From: Heligmosomoides polygyrus polygyrus
Lineage: Eukaryota; Nematoda; Chromadorea; Rhabditida; Heligmosomidae
DNA: 64,000 bases
Direction of reading: 5' to 3'
NCBI GenBank assembly: GCA_947396885.1
Contig: OX377201.1
Span: 70,096,983 to 70,160,982, forward strand
The notes beneath the pieces were generated by a model. The model was not told the DNA's origin. It saw only the letters and a list, made by a program, of their open reading frames with translations, and made no database searches. Shown piece after piece: positions 10,321 to 21,831 of the stretch (position 1 is the first letter of the stretch; each line of letters starts with the position of its first letter). The translations under genes and the position numbers were made by a program.

Positions 10321-13300
10321 ATACCGCTCAAATTCTTTGCAAAAAAGACGCTTTGCGACGGATTAATCCGTCACAAAGCGTCGCCTTGCCATAACTTCCT
10401 TTAAATTTGCTCCTGTGGATTCCAGCTAACACCATTCGAATCCCCTCTTCACCGCGCATTTGATGCTTCCAAGTTGTGTTTAGTTCGTCAACCTCTGACC
10501 TAGTTATGGCGCATTTTCGTCTGGAAGGCTCTTAATTGATTTACAACCTCTCCAAAACTGCCATTGGCGTCCACTTCGGAGACTCCTCCAGCCGATTTCA
10601 GCGAAATCCGGAATTCTCCATTTCTCTCAAAAGATCTGAATTCAGCTTGTTGTGACTATCATAGTGACAATAAACACTGCTTAGTTTGGTTGATTTTGAT
10701 CTCAACGCATATTTAGTCCAATTGCTCGCAAGGTCCACTTTCAGGACGTCCTTTCTCACCAACCACCCCCTCCTTTGCAAGCATTTATCTACGTTAATTT
10801 AGCTGAGAAAAGCTCCTTTCACGTCTAGTAAAACAGCTCCAAGAGCTAAAAAGCGGCCGCTTTGATATGTCTTCAAAAACGCTGTTTTTCGTTCATTGTA
10901 CAGGATTCTCTTATTTTGAATTCGTTGTAGTGCGTATAAAAAAACAGTGAAGGTGATCCAACTTCTTTCAGTGGGCGGTAGTATAGTCGGTATTCCAAAA
11001 CTAGCAGCAAATAATACTGGCTTTTTCGGGGTGGTAATTTTGTGGCCTTTGCTGCAATCCAAATTTCGTATCTTATCTCGTTTTCTTCAGATTAACCTTC
11101 GGGTTGTTTTTGAATGAGAAAATGGTTTGGTTAACCGTTTTGGCCGCGTCATCAGCTCTCCGGCAGTTCAATATGGCTCAAATAGGACATGGTTGAAATT
11201 TTACCCTTTCTGCACGCAGTCAGTTCTGAGAGTGGGACTTGGACTCGGCCCGAGCCCTGTGCTCGGCGTCCGAGTCGCGGGTGACCTCTGCTCGGTTCGC
11301 ACCTCGGTGCGATACCCATTGGCAGTGCACTACCCCATTAGAGCAATAAAACCGACACCGATCGCTCTTCTGAGATCTGTTTCATGTTAGCCGTAGTGTC
11401 CTCGGTTTTTAATGATTTAATTGTCCAAACTCATTCTAAAGTTTCTGAAACACTCGCATGTCGTTGTTGCTGGTTGAAATTCAAACATCTCCCAATAAAT
11501 ACCAGTTTTTCAGCCTAAGTAAAAAAAACCTTTCATGCCTTTCCATCCCTGATGTCGACTTCGTGGTCGACCCAGTATTCAACTTATTAGAGTAAGAAAT
11601 TAGAAAAACATAGATTGAGTAGTAATCACTTTATGCGAAGTCTAAGGAGTGTGCTAGGTGCGAAAGTTCTCTCATGCCCTACTCAGGTAGTTTTTGGGTT
11701 CCGGAGAATCGATTTGCAAACAAACTCGAACATCACTGCAATATTGGCCCTTTTCATACCACCTTAACAAACTTTTCACTGATTTTGCAGCAGCCTTTTG
11801 CAGCAGGTATTCTACGGCTCGTGGGTTTCCCAAGCTGTCGCAATGCTTCATGCGACAAATAGACAAATAGGAAATTTTCAAAATTGGAGATCTGTTTTGT
11901 TCATCTTAGTCTTTCTATTTCACAGCATTTTGTTCAAAAATTTCCTACATATATTACAATTTATATTTAGAACCGACGCTGCAGCGCAGTCGGAGGGGGT
12001 GCCGGCTGTCGCGTACACCCGATACCAGGTTGTTGGTTCGGATTTCCCGCAAAATCCAACCAAGCCCTCCATCCCTCCGGGCGGTGACTTGGTACCAGAC
12101 TTGCCTGGGAAGGATAGGCACTGACTTGTTCATCGGCTCGCCACCGCTCATTGGGACACTTTCCAAATCAAATTGGACAATCTTCTAAGCTGGCCTAAAA
12201 ACTTTGAAATCAAATTGAACGTCTTCCAAATCAAGATGAGGTTCTTACAAGTTAAGCTAAAGATTCTCCGAAATGGTTGTAATAATTTTTTTGCTTAAGG
12301 GAAACTTAGAATAACTTTTTGTGAATTTTTTTTTCACTTCAGCTGCCGATTGAGTGAAATAATTTTATAAAAATTTTTATATTTTAAGAAAAAATAATGA
12401 ATTAAATTTTATGTTAAGGTGCAGCAATGTAGCAATCATGTCGTGCATTAAAAGACTGGATCGCGCCATGCACTCAAAAAGTTCAACGCATCGTTTGTTT
12501 GATGGAATGTGTAAATAGCGCTTACGTGCAGTAAGAAAGTTAGGATGCGTGTGTTTTTTACAATTGTTTGTGCTGCATCGCTTGCAGGTGTGAAACTGCA
12601 TGCAAACAAAAGTTTTGCTATCAATCGAATAAAAATCACGGAGTTTCGGACGGAGGCATGGCGCGATCTCTTTTTGGAAGTATAGAATGGATGCCTTCCT
12701 GCTCTTCTAAACAAGTTTTGAATCATTGTTCTTCCTCAAAAAATAAATTTTTGATAAAATTTCAAACTATGTGTTCTCTTATTGGGAAGAAAATTAAAAC
12801 TTCAAAGATATACTTAAATTTACCTTGAACAAAAATATTCCAACATTTTTGAAGAGTCCCTAGTTTAATATAGAAGAAGCCTATTTTGATTCGGAGAGTT
12901 CGCTCTGATTTGAAAAGTCTTAGTTAGCTTGGAAGAGTGTCCAATTCGACGTGAAAATAGTATATCGAGAACAGCAAATTTGTCGATGGACACTCAATCC
13001 AATGCAAATTTTCAAAAATACGCTAAAAATTTTGCTAAATTTCTGAAAATTTCCGTTAATTCCTTAAACCAGGTTTTAGCGGAAGATGTCGTTAGTTTGT
13101 TAAAAATGTCAAATCATTAACCTTTCACTGTACACTCCTGGGACAGATCTCAGAAGAGCGATCGGTGTCGGTTTTATTGCACTAATGGGGTAGTGCACTG
13201 CCAATGGGTATCGCACCGAGGTGCGAACCGAGCAGAGGTCACCCGCGACTCGGACGCCGAGCACAGGGCTCGGGTCGAGTCCAAGTCCCACTCCCAGAAC

Positions 13301-14204
13301 TGACTGCGTGCAGAAAGGGTAAAATTTCAACCATGTCCTATTTGAGCCATATTGAATTGCCGGAGAGCTGATGACGCGGCCAAAACGGTTAACCAAACCA
13401 TTTTCTCATTTTCAAAAACAACCCGAAGGTTAATCTGAAGAAAACGAGATAAGATACGAAATTTGGATTGCAGCAAAGGCCACAAAATTACCACCCCGAA
13501 AAAGCCAGTATTATTTGCTGCTAGTTTTGGAATACCGACTATACTACCGCCCACTGAAAGAAGTTGGATCACCTTCACTGTTTTTTTATACGCACTACAA
13601 CGAATTCAAAATAAGAGAATCCTGTACAATGAACGAAAAACAGCGTTTTTGAAGACATATCAAAGCGGCCGCTTTTTAGCTCTTGGAGCTGTTTTACTAG
13701 ACGTGAAAGGAGCTTTTCTCAGCTAAATTAACGTAGATAAATGCTTGCAAAGGAGGGGGTGGTTGGTGAGAAAGGACGTCCTGAAAGTGGACCTTGCGAG
13801 CAATTGGACTAAATATGCGTTGAGATCAAAATCAACCAAACTAAGCAGTGTTTATTGTCACTATGATAGTCACAACAAGCTGAATTCAGATCTTTTGAGA
13901 GAAATGGAGAATTCCGGATTTCGCTGAAATCGGCTGGAGGAGTCTCCGAAGTGGACGCCAATGGCAGTTTTGGAGAGGTTGTAAATCAATTAAGAGCCTT
14001 CCAGACGAAAATGCGCCATAACTAGGTCAGAGGTTGACGAACTAAACACAACTTGGAAGCATCAAATGCGCGGTGAAGAGGGGATTCGAATGGTGTTAGC
14101 TGGAATCCACAGGAGCAAATTTAAAGGAAGTTATGGCAAGGCGACACTTTGTGACGGATTAATCCGTCGCAAAGCGTCTTTTTTGCAAAGAATTTGAGCG
14201 GTAT
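10321..14204. mobile_element. Element with two 1.06 kb, nearly identical inverted arms
   Basis: Arms 10321-11380 and 13143-14204 are reverse complements with only scattered differences; peptides read from both arms differ at a handful of positions. Each outer end carries a 36 bp subterminal palindrome centred on GGATTAATCC (GACGCTTTG...CAAAGCGTC). The 1.76 kb between the arms contains a family X repeat. Terminal sequence is ATACCGCTCAAATTC; I could not define a target duplication, TA being possible. Superfamily unknown. Open frames within the arms match nothing I know. Confidence 0.8.
12135..12965. repeat. Family X foldback repeat, copy a
   Basis: The left arm (about 12160-12290) is a chain of 20-35 bp units of the type 'cttccaaatcaaattgga'. 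The right arm (about 12845-12960) is the inverse type ('agagtgtccaattcgacg'). The middle shares 'ggcatggcgcgatctctt' and 'gaattaaattttatgttaag' blocks with the copies at 29.1, 46.2-49.1 and 50.5-52.6 kb. AT-rich, non-coding. Confidence 0.65.
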
Positions 14205-14579
14205 TGTACATCAAAAGCAAACAAAGCAAGCGGAAGCCTAACAACGCACAAATGTAATGATCTATATTGTGAGTGCTTTAAAAAGATAGAAGCTTAATTA
14301 AAACTTTAAACAGCTTAATTAAACTCAAAAACATTTCTGGAACATCCGACATTCAGTCGAATATTGCTATATTTCTTTTTGGATCAACAGTTTAACAGCT
14401 TTTTGAAATTATCACATTTATCATCGTTTCATTCGATGATGGAATGATTTACACCTTACACCACTACTTTTTTAAACTATTAAGCTGTACTTTGGAGCAA
14501 ATCCAGGCACTTCGGAAAAAACAACGAAATGTGACATGACAACGAACTTCTTTCTTTTCTAGTACGGGAAAGCAGCTTA

Positions 14580-14916
14580 AGGCCTGGGCATACTTCCATC
14601 GCCGCGATGCCATCGCGGCGCTCAGTTCATTGCCATTCCGCCGCACGCGGTTGAATAGCCGAAGGAAACTTCGCCGCACCCGCCGCAACAGTGGCAGTAA
14701 GCATGCGCGATGGCTTCTCGCGCCCATCGCGGGCATGGCATACTTTTTCGCGCTGCGCGCGGTGTTTAGCGTTGGTCCTGGGCGGATCGCCGTCGCTCTT
14801 CCTTGCAGAGCGATGGGCGATGCGACGAGCCCAGAGAGATTCAAATTCTTTCGCGTCGCTCTGGAAAATTCGTCGCCGGGATTCCATCGCGGCGACGGGA
14901 AGTATGCAGGAGGCCA
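14580..14916. mobile_element. GC-rich MITE
   Basis: A 337 bp unit with inverted ends: GGCCTGGGCATACTTCC at 14581 and GGAAGTATGCAGGAGGCC near 14915 on the other side. Internal CATCGCCGCGATG-type stretches also pair. Strong GC contrast with the AT-rich surroundings. A similar GCGCTGCGAAAAAGTATG block recurs at 63.73 kb. Family probably PIF/Harbinger-like; target duplication unclear. Confidence 0.65.
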
Positions 14917-15454
14917 AAGAGTCCACCAGGTCAGGTAGACTAGCGAAGTACATTCCGATGCCTTACATTTTGGACTAAATTACGGGAACAAGATGTGAGC
15001 GTATCTTCTTCTTATTCCTCTGGCGATCGTCTATTCTGAGAGCTTCAATATCTCTAGTCCAAATTGTCTCCCATCGTGTGGGGAATTAATATCAGAGCGC
15101 TTTCATAGAGGAGAATTTTTCATAGAATAGAGGTACTATTTCAGTGGAGCGCGCTTTCACACTGGAGCGCACCATCTCCGCCTCCTGATATGGGCATGGA
15201 TGTTTTAATGAGTTTGAGGACCACGAACGCTAATAGCAAGTTACGCTAATAGAGAAGATAGAAGCAATCACTTCTAAACTGAGGTCGGTAGTATGTTTCC
15301 TTCTCCATTCGATAGATAGGAACATGATTTTGTATGAAAAAGTCGTTAAATCTTCCGGTAAATTTGGGAATTTAATGGAAATTTTCGTTAAAAGAATTTA
15401 TCGCGAAAATTCCGGTAAATCGTTCACCGGTAAACGCACACCCCTGAGTGGCAC

Positions 15455-16517
15455 CACGTGAAGGAACGAATATTGCCACCGCATGCTTCCAAGCTGTGCA
15501 GTACTTGTCCTGAATAAACGCAATATTAAGTAGTCTTGTGACAGCGGTGACGGACATCTAACAAAATCTGTCGGCGAAACCCTTCAGCACTCTTTTATCC
15601 TCTTAAGGTCGCTTTGTGTGGGTAAATCTGGAGTTACTGATTCCTATTCGAGAAGTGCCCTGCAACGGTGATACTTAATTGAAATGAAGAGACACTAAAA
15701 TCCTACCATCAATCTATTGACGTCAGTGGAGTGTAGGAGCAAATCTATAGCGCTTGTCATAATTATAGGCCACTTAAAATTTTTCCAGTAGCAAGCTTCT
15801 CTCATAGTTTCCAAAACTCTTGCAGGGACCATGATATTTGTCGCACTGAAAAACTCCAGTACATATATTTGATGAGGTTTTGACTGCTACTAGTTATTAA
15901 ACTCTTGTGATCACATATTTTGACCGTATCATAATTCTATCCCCACTTCAGGAGCCTCGATGAACTGAAAGGCATTTAGCAAGGGCTTCCATACCGTTAA
16001 TGGGGATGTAGATCCATGTACACCCTAAGAAACAGCATGGGAGTTCGTTGTGTTTGGACAAAAAAGGACCCGAGCAATCGCCTAGAACGAAACTGGATGG
16101 AGCAATTGATAAGAATTTTATTTCTTCTGATAGCGTTACTAATAATCCCAATCCCAGTTCACCTCATTCCGACTCCTACGGCTTGGAAGACTGGAGCGTT
16201 GCTTGACATGACATGGCAAAGGACTACGTTAGAAAACAGGAACTCTGCTATTTTTGTTTATTAAACGAATGATCGTATTCCGTGCGACAATACATTACAC
16301 TACTGCAAAGCACAGCGGCAAAGCATTTAAATGGCATCGCACACATGAATTTACCATTAGTTTAACAACCTCGCAGCGCTAATCCGCCAAATGGGAAACC
16401 ATCGTTTACGTCATGTTTTTGTGTTAGTCACCGGGAGACTTGAACTTGAAGGCAGAACTCGGCTCCGTAATGGCCCTACTAGGCGAATATGTTCTTTAGA
16501 AGTATCATAGTTATCGG
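15455..16517. other. No recognised feature
   Basis: AT-rich sequence with short open frames only. Nothing supports a gene, RNA or repeat boundary here. Confidence 0.5.
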
Positions 16518-16570
16518 CACACACGCACACACACACAACACGCACACACAACACACACAACACACATCAC
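16518..16570. repeat. CA dinucleotide microsatellite
   Basis: Interrupted (CA)n with cg and aac variants. Confidence 0.95.
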
Positions 16571-16710
16571 GTCTTATTTATCAATTCAGTCATGGCCGTC
16601 CCTCATGAACCTTGAGAAAACAATGGGCTGGCGTATATCGCAGCTTCAAAATAATACCTAATCGATGGCTGCCGACAAACCCAAGCTCACAACTTACTAC
16701 AGCACTTACA

Positions 16711-16790
16711 GTAATGGCGTGTAATGACGTAGACCATTCTTGTCCGCTCAGCAGAGGATGCGGGTTCGAGTCCCGCCTGGCACTATGTAG
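16711..16790 (+). mobile_element. tRNA-like sequence, probably a SINE head
   Basis: A perfect T-arm-like stretch (GCGGGTTCGAGTCCCGC, B box) sits downstream of a degenerate A-box region. There is no acceptor stem complementary to the 3' CTGGCAC, so it is not a functional tRNA gene. Consistent with a tRNA-derived SINE or tRNA pseudogene. Confidence 0.55.
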
Positions 16791-17542
16791 AATTTGATCG
16801 CAACAATACATCGTCATAACAAAACCGAGTTGCATAGCAAACGTTCTCAGGGAGAAACCTTGGAACAAAGGAAATGAAGCCATTGGACCACCAACGCAAT
16901 GGCTCACCAAGACGTCAATTAGGCGCACCCCTTTTCTGCCAAACGACCTTCAACGTTCTGAATTATAGGTTCGGAGCATTTTTGAATGAAATATGCACTG
17001 CGCGATACGGGTTTCTACCCGATGGTTAGTAGTCAGAAAAGAGAGGGCGCATTCCAGCAGTAAGGGTAAAATCAGGTTAAAGAGCGGGTGAAAATATCTG
17101 CAATTCCGAATTCATCCGGCATTTGGAATGGTCTTGACATAGGGCAGTGGGAGTTTTTGATGGTCTTGTCTGGTAAATATTTACTTTCGACGGTTCTCCT
17201 GTCTACCCACTCAAACCTCAATCATTATACAATAATATTTTTAGTCATATATGATACCAGTACCCTAGGTCGATGGATGTTGATGGAGCTGCCATCCTAG
17301 CAACCGTAAGCTGATATACGGAGTGTTCCCCACGAACCTGCACACGAATCTGCACCAAACTCCCTGAATGCGCGGCTTTTCCACCGCTAGATGGCTGTAA
17401 GTCGTCGCCGATCATTGTATAATCAGTTGTTGCTCTCACCCAATAAAACAAATGATGCCTTAGATTGGTCCTCTTGGTTGTTTTCGGTTTCTTCCGACCT
17501 TCGGGAATTTTACTATAATACTTTCTGTGTCGATGTCATGTA
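16791..17542. other. No recognised feature
   Basis: No frame, RNA or repeat stands out up to the TA preceding the mariner at 17543. Confidence 0.45.
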
Positions 17543-18698
17543 TTAGGGTGTCCCATAATTTTCTGGTCTATTTGAACCCTAAGTGCTTGGCGCGTTATAA
17601 CTTCTTTATACAAGATCCCACCGAGATGTTCTCTTGGCATAAGAAGGCGATTCGAATATGTCAACAGCGCATCGATTACCTCTATCGGCCTGCTGCCCTC
17701 ACTTTGGCAATTTCTCAAAAATGAAGCAGAAATCGACGTATCGCGACTTGATTCTTCATCACTTCCGTTCTGTACAATCTGTGTGCGCTGCTCACAAAGC
17801 TATCGTTGCTTTGCTAGGTCCTGACGTCTGCAGCAAGTTCACGTGTGAAACTTGGCTCAATCTTTTCCGGAAGGGAATGTACAGCATTACGGACAAGAAG
17901 CATACTGGAACAGCGATCGGACAGAATGAACGGCGAGTGCTTGCATGGATGGATCCCGCATTCACTGACTCCGTCTCAGAGGAGAGAGTGAGTGGTCACC
18001 TGTCAGAATAATCTCAACCGCGCAAGAACGATTGCGTGGTTGAGCACGATTGTGGCACAGGACGAGAAGTGGTGCATGTACGATAACACCACACGGGTGA
18101 TCCAGTGGCTTCTGAAGCACGCAAGACCAGAACGAATCCCGAAGCCGTTCCCACATGAGAAGAAGATTTTGCTTTCATTTTGGTTCACGAGTCGGGAAGT
18201 TCTGCACTGCTCACTTTGCCGGATGGGCAGACAATTACAGCAGACTTGTTCATTGAAAAGATGCTGGAGACGAAGCGTAAGCTGCTTGAGAAGTACTCGA
18301 GATTCGGTACTATTCAGCTGTTAGTAGATAATGCACGACCGCATCGTGAGAAACGAACGCAGGAGACGGTGAGGAAGGAGTCTATTTCAATTGCGACACA
18401 TCCTGCGTATTCACAAGATATCAATCTTGTGGCTATGCTGCATTTAGAGGTCTTGCTTCTTTTTCCATGCACAAACGATGCTCGTAACGTCAAGAGGTTC
18501 AATGCGCAATCGATGAATGGATCGGCAGCAGGCCAGCTTCTTTCTGGTAGAATGCAATCAACTCTCTGCCCAATCGTTGGAGAAAGGTTGTGTCCACAGA
18601 TGGAGAATATATCGATTGACTACCCTTGATCAATATCCTGTTGCAATAACTTTTAATAAAGATGGTATGATAGCCCAAAAAATTATGGGACACCCTAA
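17543..18698 (+). mobile_element. Mariner element with intact TIRs and TA target duplication
   Basis: Ends TTAGGGTGTCCCATAATTTT (17543) and its complement (18698); the match extends past 30 bases with few differences. TA flanks at 17541-17542 and 18699-18700. Length 1156 bp, slightly short for mariner. The TIR family differs from the other two mariners in the window. Confidence 0.94.
17721..18630 (+). pseudogene. Mariner transposase, frameshifted and lacking the third catalytic Asp
   Basis: ATG at 17721 opens an N-terminal helix-turn-helix region that stays in frame to 18011. The next frame carries the first Asp motif (AQDEKWCMYDN, near 18060) and QWLLKHARPE. A further shift gives LPDGQTITADLF, the second Asp motif (LLVDNARPH, near 18330) and HPAYSQDINL. 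The third Asp would fall in SDYHLF; the matching frame here reads CGYAAFRG, so it is lost. Confidence 0.9.
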
Positions 18699-18742
18699 TA
18701 GTGTCTGTTAAGCGCAAACTTGTGAGCATTCTTAAAAGAGCT

Positions 18743-18881
18743 GGGGCCAGATTCATCAACCACTTACCGGCAGGTAACGGTGAAAACTACCGCCAAACCC
18801 CTGATATGGCGTTCATTAGCATTAGGTTTGAAGGTACTACTCACCGTTACCGGCCGGTAAGCGATTGATGGATCTCGCCCC
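18743..18881. mobile_element. MITE, family with GGGGCCAGATTCATCAA ends
   Basis: 139 bp unit. Left end GGGGCCAGATTCATCAACC; right end the imperfect complement ending CTCGCCCC. Inner CTTACCGGCAGGTAACGGTGA pairs with TCACCGTTACCGGCCGGTAA. Relatives at 38539-38688, 23476-23640 and 36231-36787 share the outer GGCCnGATTCATCAA. Confidence 0.8.
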
Positions 18882-19329
18882 TGACATTCACTTATCTACT
18901 TGCGATCCGCGAATAAACTTAGCGAAGCGCTTAATCCGCTTGGACACCACCTCCAAGCTAGGAACTTTTCTTACACGTTGAGTCCACGTCCAAGCCAAGT
19001 CCCCATTATGTCATGGTGCTGAACTGCAATCTCGCTTTGGATGGGATCGTACTCTGTCTCGCTTTGGCCCTAGGATCGTCTCGTATTTTTTTCTTTTTAG
19101 GTGATGCTTGTATCTCGTAGTAAGCAATTCTCTCCAGGTGTGGCTTGGACAACGAAGAAAATCGCGCGCAGCTTCGTTCATTGAGGAAGACAGGTTATAA
19201 CCACAAATCTGAATCCTATAAAGTATTGAACACTGATTGTTTTACGTAACGCCGGTTCTCTGATCGCCATGTTTACATATTCTTCTTAAGAGTGAAGCTC
19301 GAAATAGTGAAATATTTATTGGCAACATT

Positions 19330-19660
19330 TCGGGCCTTAGGCCAATGCTATACGTCGGCGACGCGGCGACCCGTCGTCACCAACCTGTTGCCGATAAGCT
19401 GACACCGACAGCGACGACGACAGGGGTGCATCGAGGTACGCTTGTAGCAGGGAAAAATGTAGCAGTCCCAAATGACGACATTGAAAACGCGCTCCGCTTG
19501 TAACGGAGCGCGTTTTCAATGTCGTCATTTGGGACCGTATCTAGAAATACAAAACCGGGAGCGACAGCGATCGCGCGTGCGGCGGCTGGCGCGTTGCCAG
19601 CTCTGTCGGCCTGTCGCAATTTTCGCATTAGAGGATGTCAGCATGCTCCCTGCTCGCATC
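19330..19660. repeat. GC-rich repeat with a perfect 32 bp hairpin
   Basis: 'tcggcgacgcggcgacc' resembles stretches at 63.3-63.5 kb. Inside, 19465-19496 and 19504-19535 are perfect reverse complements (32 bp each) separated by the 7-base loop CTTGTAA. The GC-rich flanks are not part of the perfect hairpin. Confidence 0.75.
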
Positions 19661-20613
19661 TGAATTGTAGGAAATCATTAAAGGCAGCAGATCCACTTTA
19701 AAACAGACGGGGCCGTTAGTGATATGACTTAAGTGAGCAAAATGTAACAGATCAAGGAGGTTAAACGTTCGCAAGCAGATATGACCCTGGTTTCTTCTGT
19801 CACAACGATCTCAGGTTGGTTTGCTCAGGAAATCGGTGGTCTCTGGGCGCTCCACCCTCTATCGGTTCTGATGATGGGGTGATATTGTACGGGTTATTCT
19901 GTTTGTTAACCAACGCCTGTATGCATGCCGGATTGGTCTATTGCTCTCAGAACCGTGTCCAGTTACCTGTTTCACTTCTGAACGAAAATCGACCACAAGA
20001 TTCTATCTTGAAACTTATGGCCAGGACATACGTTGCATGATAAACCGCCTAGAGTGACATGTTATTAGGGCTACTTAAGTACGTTTAGCAGAACATTCAT
20101 TTGAGGAAGATATGACAACAACGCTTGATGTTGTTATGCCTACACAAGATACAAGAATGTTGTTTTTCTTATCTTTTTTAATGCTCTTTCTATTGCGAGT
20201 TTCTCAAAGCACTCATTTTCCAACGCTGAGACAGCTACATGCGGAAACTGCGGCAGACCAACAGAGCAGGCAACGCGCCAGGCACCGCCGCGCGTAACGT
20301 AACGTAACCGCGTGGCAATGTTAAATGTGGGTACGTTGACGGGCCGCTCATGCGAGTTGGTTGAAGTACTGGAGCAGAGAAGAGTTGACTCCCGTGAGGT
20401 GCAGGAGACGAGGTGGTCCCGCTGCAAACAAAGGAACGTAAGAAGACGCTTCAAGGCCGTTCTATGTGGAGTCCCAGGACCACTAGTGGAGTTGGAGTCG
20501 CCGTCTCCGAACGTTTTCGTGAATCGATCGTGGATCGCTTTGGAGATCGGTTGATGAAGATAGCTGTCGCCGCTCAATGTTAGGAGCGACTCTATCACTT
20601 CTTTTTTGCGTAT

Positions 20614-21281
20614 TTTATTTTATTATTATTTTTTTACAATGCACATATTTGTGCGCTGTGATATATATGTAGATATAGAAATGTAGATATATAGGCAGTA
20701 TAGTCGTTGTAATCGCGAAAACAGTCGAGCAATATGGATATAGATAGTGTCGTCGTTATAGTCCGCGAGAATAATTGAACATTGTCGATATAAATATCGG
20801 AGCCCATGTGTGTAATAGAGCAAAGTCGGGAACGTCTGGAGAATTATTATTATTTATCCTTATAATAGGATGCTAGAGTTATGTAATAAGAGTAAGGTAG
20901 TCCGTTTCCGGTATAGAGTTAGAAACGGTATAGTTATTGTAGTCTGTCTTTTTCTTCTAATGATTTCTTGTTTTCTTCGTGTAGCAGCACAAATAAGGAG
21001 CGAACGCCATGCTTCATATGTCGGGATAATCAAGATCTCTTCATTCTGAGCTTCATTGATCTGCACAGATAGGGTTTACAAATGATTTTCCATTGTCTTT
21101 TCTGAAAACTTCTCAATTTCGATAATATACAGAAGTACTTCAGAAGTCGGTAATTTGCAGATCTGAAAGAAAATCTCTTCGCTTCAGTCCATTTTTAAAG
21201 ACAGGGATATTTGACGACTGCAATATGTCACTTGGTAACATCTGGAGCCAGCGAGCACCCCTATAAAACAACTAACATATG
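20614..21281 (-). mobile_element. Retroposon-like insertion in the RTE copy, unknown family
   Basis: Flanked by an imperfect duplication of about 16 bp (cttcttttttgcgtat at 20598-20613; cttctttgcccttgtat at 21282-21298). Starts on the plus strand with TTTATTTTATTATTATT, i.e. an A-rich tail on the minus strand. The body is 'atagatatag'-rich and shows no coding capacity. Confidence 0.6.
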
Positions 21282-21323
21282 CTTCTTTGCCCTTGTATGC
21301 TCCGCAGACAGGCTGCTCCGATC

Positions 21324-21831
21324 GTATTGTACTGTATTGTATTGTGTTTATTGACGTAGACAATGCCTACGTGGAGAACAACAAAGCAAACAAACAAAAT
21401 CAGGAGAGGTGACTTGAGACACAACACAAAAGAAGAACACGCAAGAAAACAAAGAAATGTTACAAAAATTGCCCAACGAATCGGAATAGCAGTGAACAAT
21501 AAAACAATACATAAAAGGAAAGAAATCAAGCATGCAGCTAACGAGAATCCTCTGCATATACCAGCTTCTATGCCCTACTCCTTAAACTGTGCAAAGACAT
21601 GCTTACCAACTCTGGAGACCAAAATTTATTGAGCCGTGACACTACTCTGACGGAGAAAAAGTTAGCATGCACCTGTGTTCTGGCAAATGGAGCCCTAAAT
21701 ATAGTGGCACTCCTTCTAGTTCTAGACGGCGCTGAGGAGAAAAATTCTTCATTATTCAGAGAAACCCTTCCCGTTAAAATCTTGAAGGCCATAAGAAAAT
21801 CATTCCTAAGTCTTCTACTTTTTAAACTAAA
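21324..21831 (-). mobile_element. CR1-like LINE 3' end inserted in the RTE copy
   Basis: Flanked by an exact CGATC duplication (21319-21323 and 21832-21836). On the minus strand the C-terminal reverse transcriptase segment reads RTRRSATIFRAPFARTQVH, FFSVRVVSRLNKF, as in CR1/Jockey-type LINEs. The 3' tail is a run of TACAA-type repeats next to the duplication. 5'-truncated, 508 bp. Confidence 0.75.

Larger units (their letters stand above)
10088..15446. mobile_element. hAT-like element with 8 bp target duplication, carrying nested repeats
   Basis: Ends are CAGGGGTGTGCG (10088) and its complement (15446), flanked by an exact 8 bp duplication AGTGGCAC (10080-10087 and 15447-15454). Subterminal stretches are rich in CCGGTAAATT-like repeats on both sides (10110-10200, 15345-15435). 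Subtracting the nested 10321-14204 and 14580-14916 units leaves about 1.1 kb, a plausible non-autonomous hAT element. A right end of the same family stands alone at 63703. No transposase recognised. Confidence 0.82.

Noticed and set aside
10598..11390. Identical open frames in both arms (10.6-11.4 kb and 13.1-13.9 kb)
   Set aside because: Identity follows from the inverted duplication; no domain, and frames occur on both strands.
14627..14953. Overlapping Arg/Ala-rich open frames
   Set aside because: They lie in a GC-rich MITE and appear on both strands.
16711..16790. Functional tRNA gene
   Set aside because: The T arm is perfect, but there is no complementary acceptor stem or normal anticodon arm.
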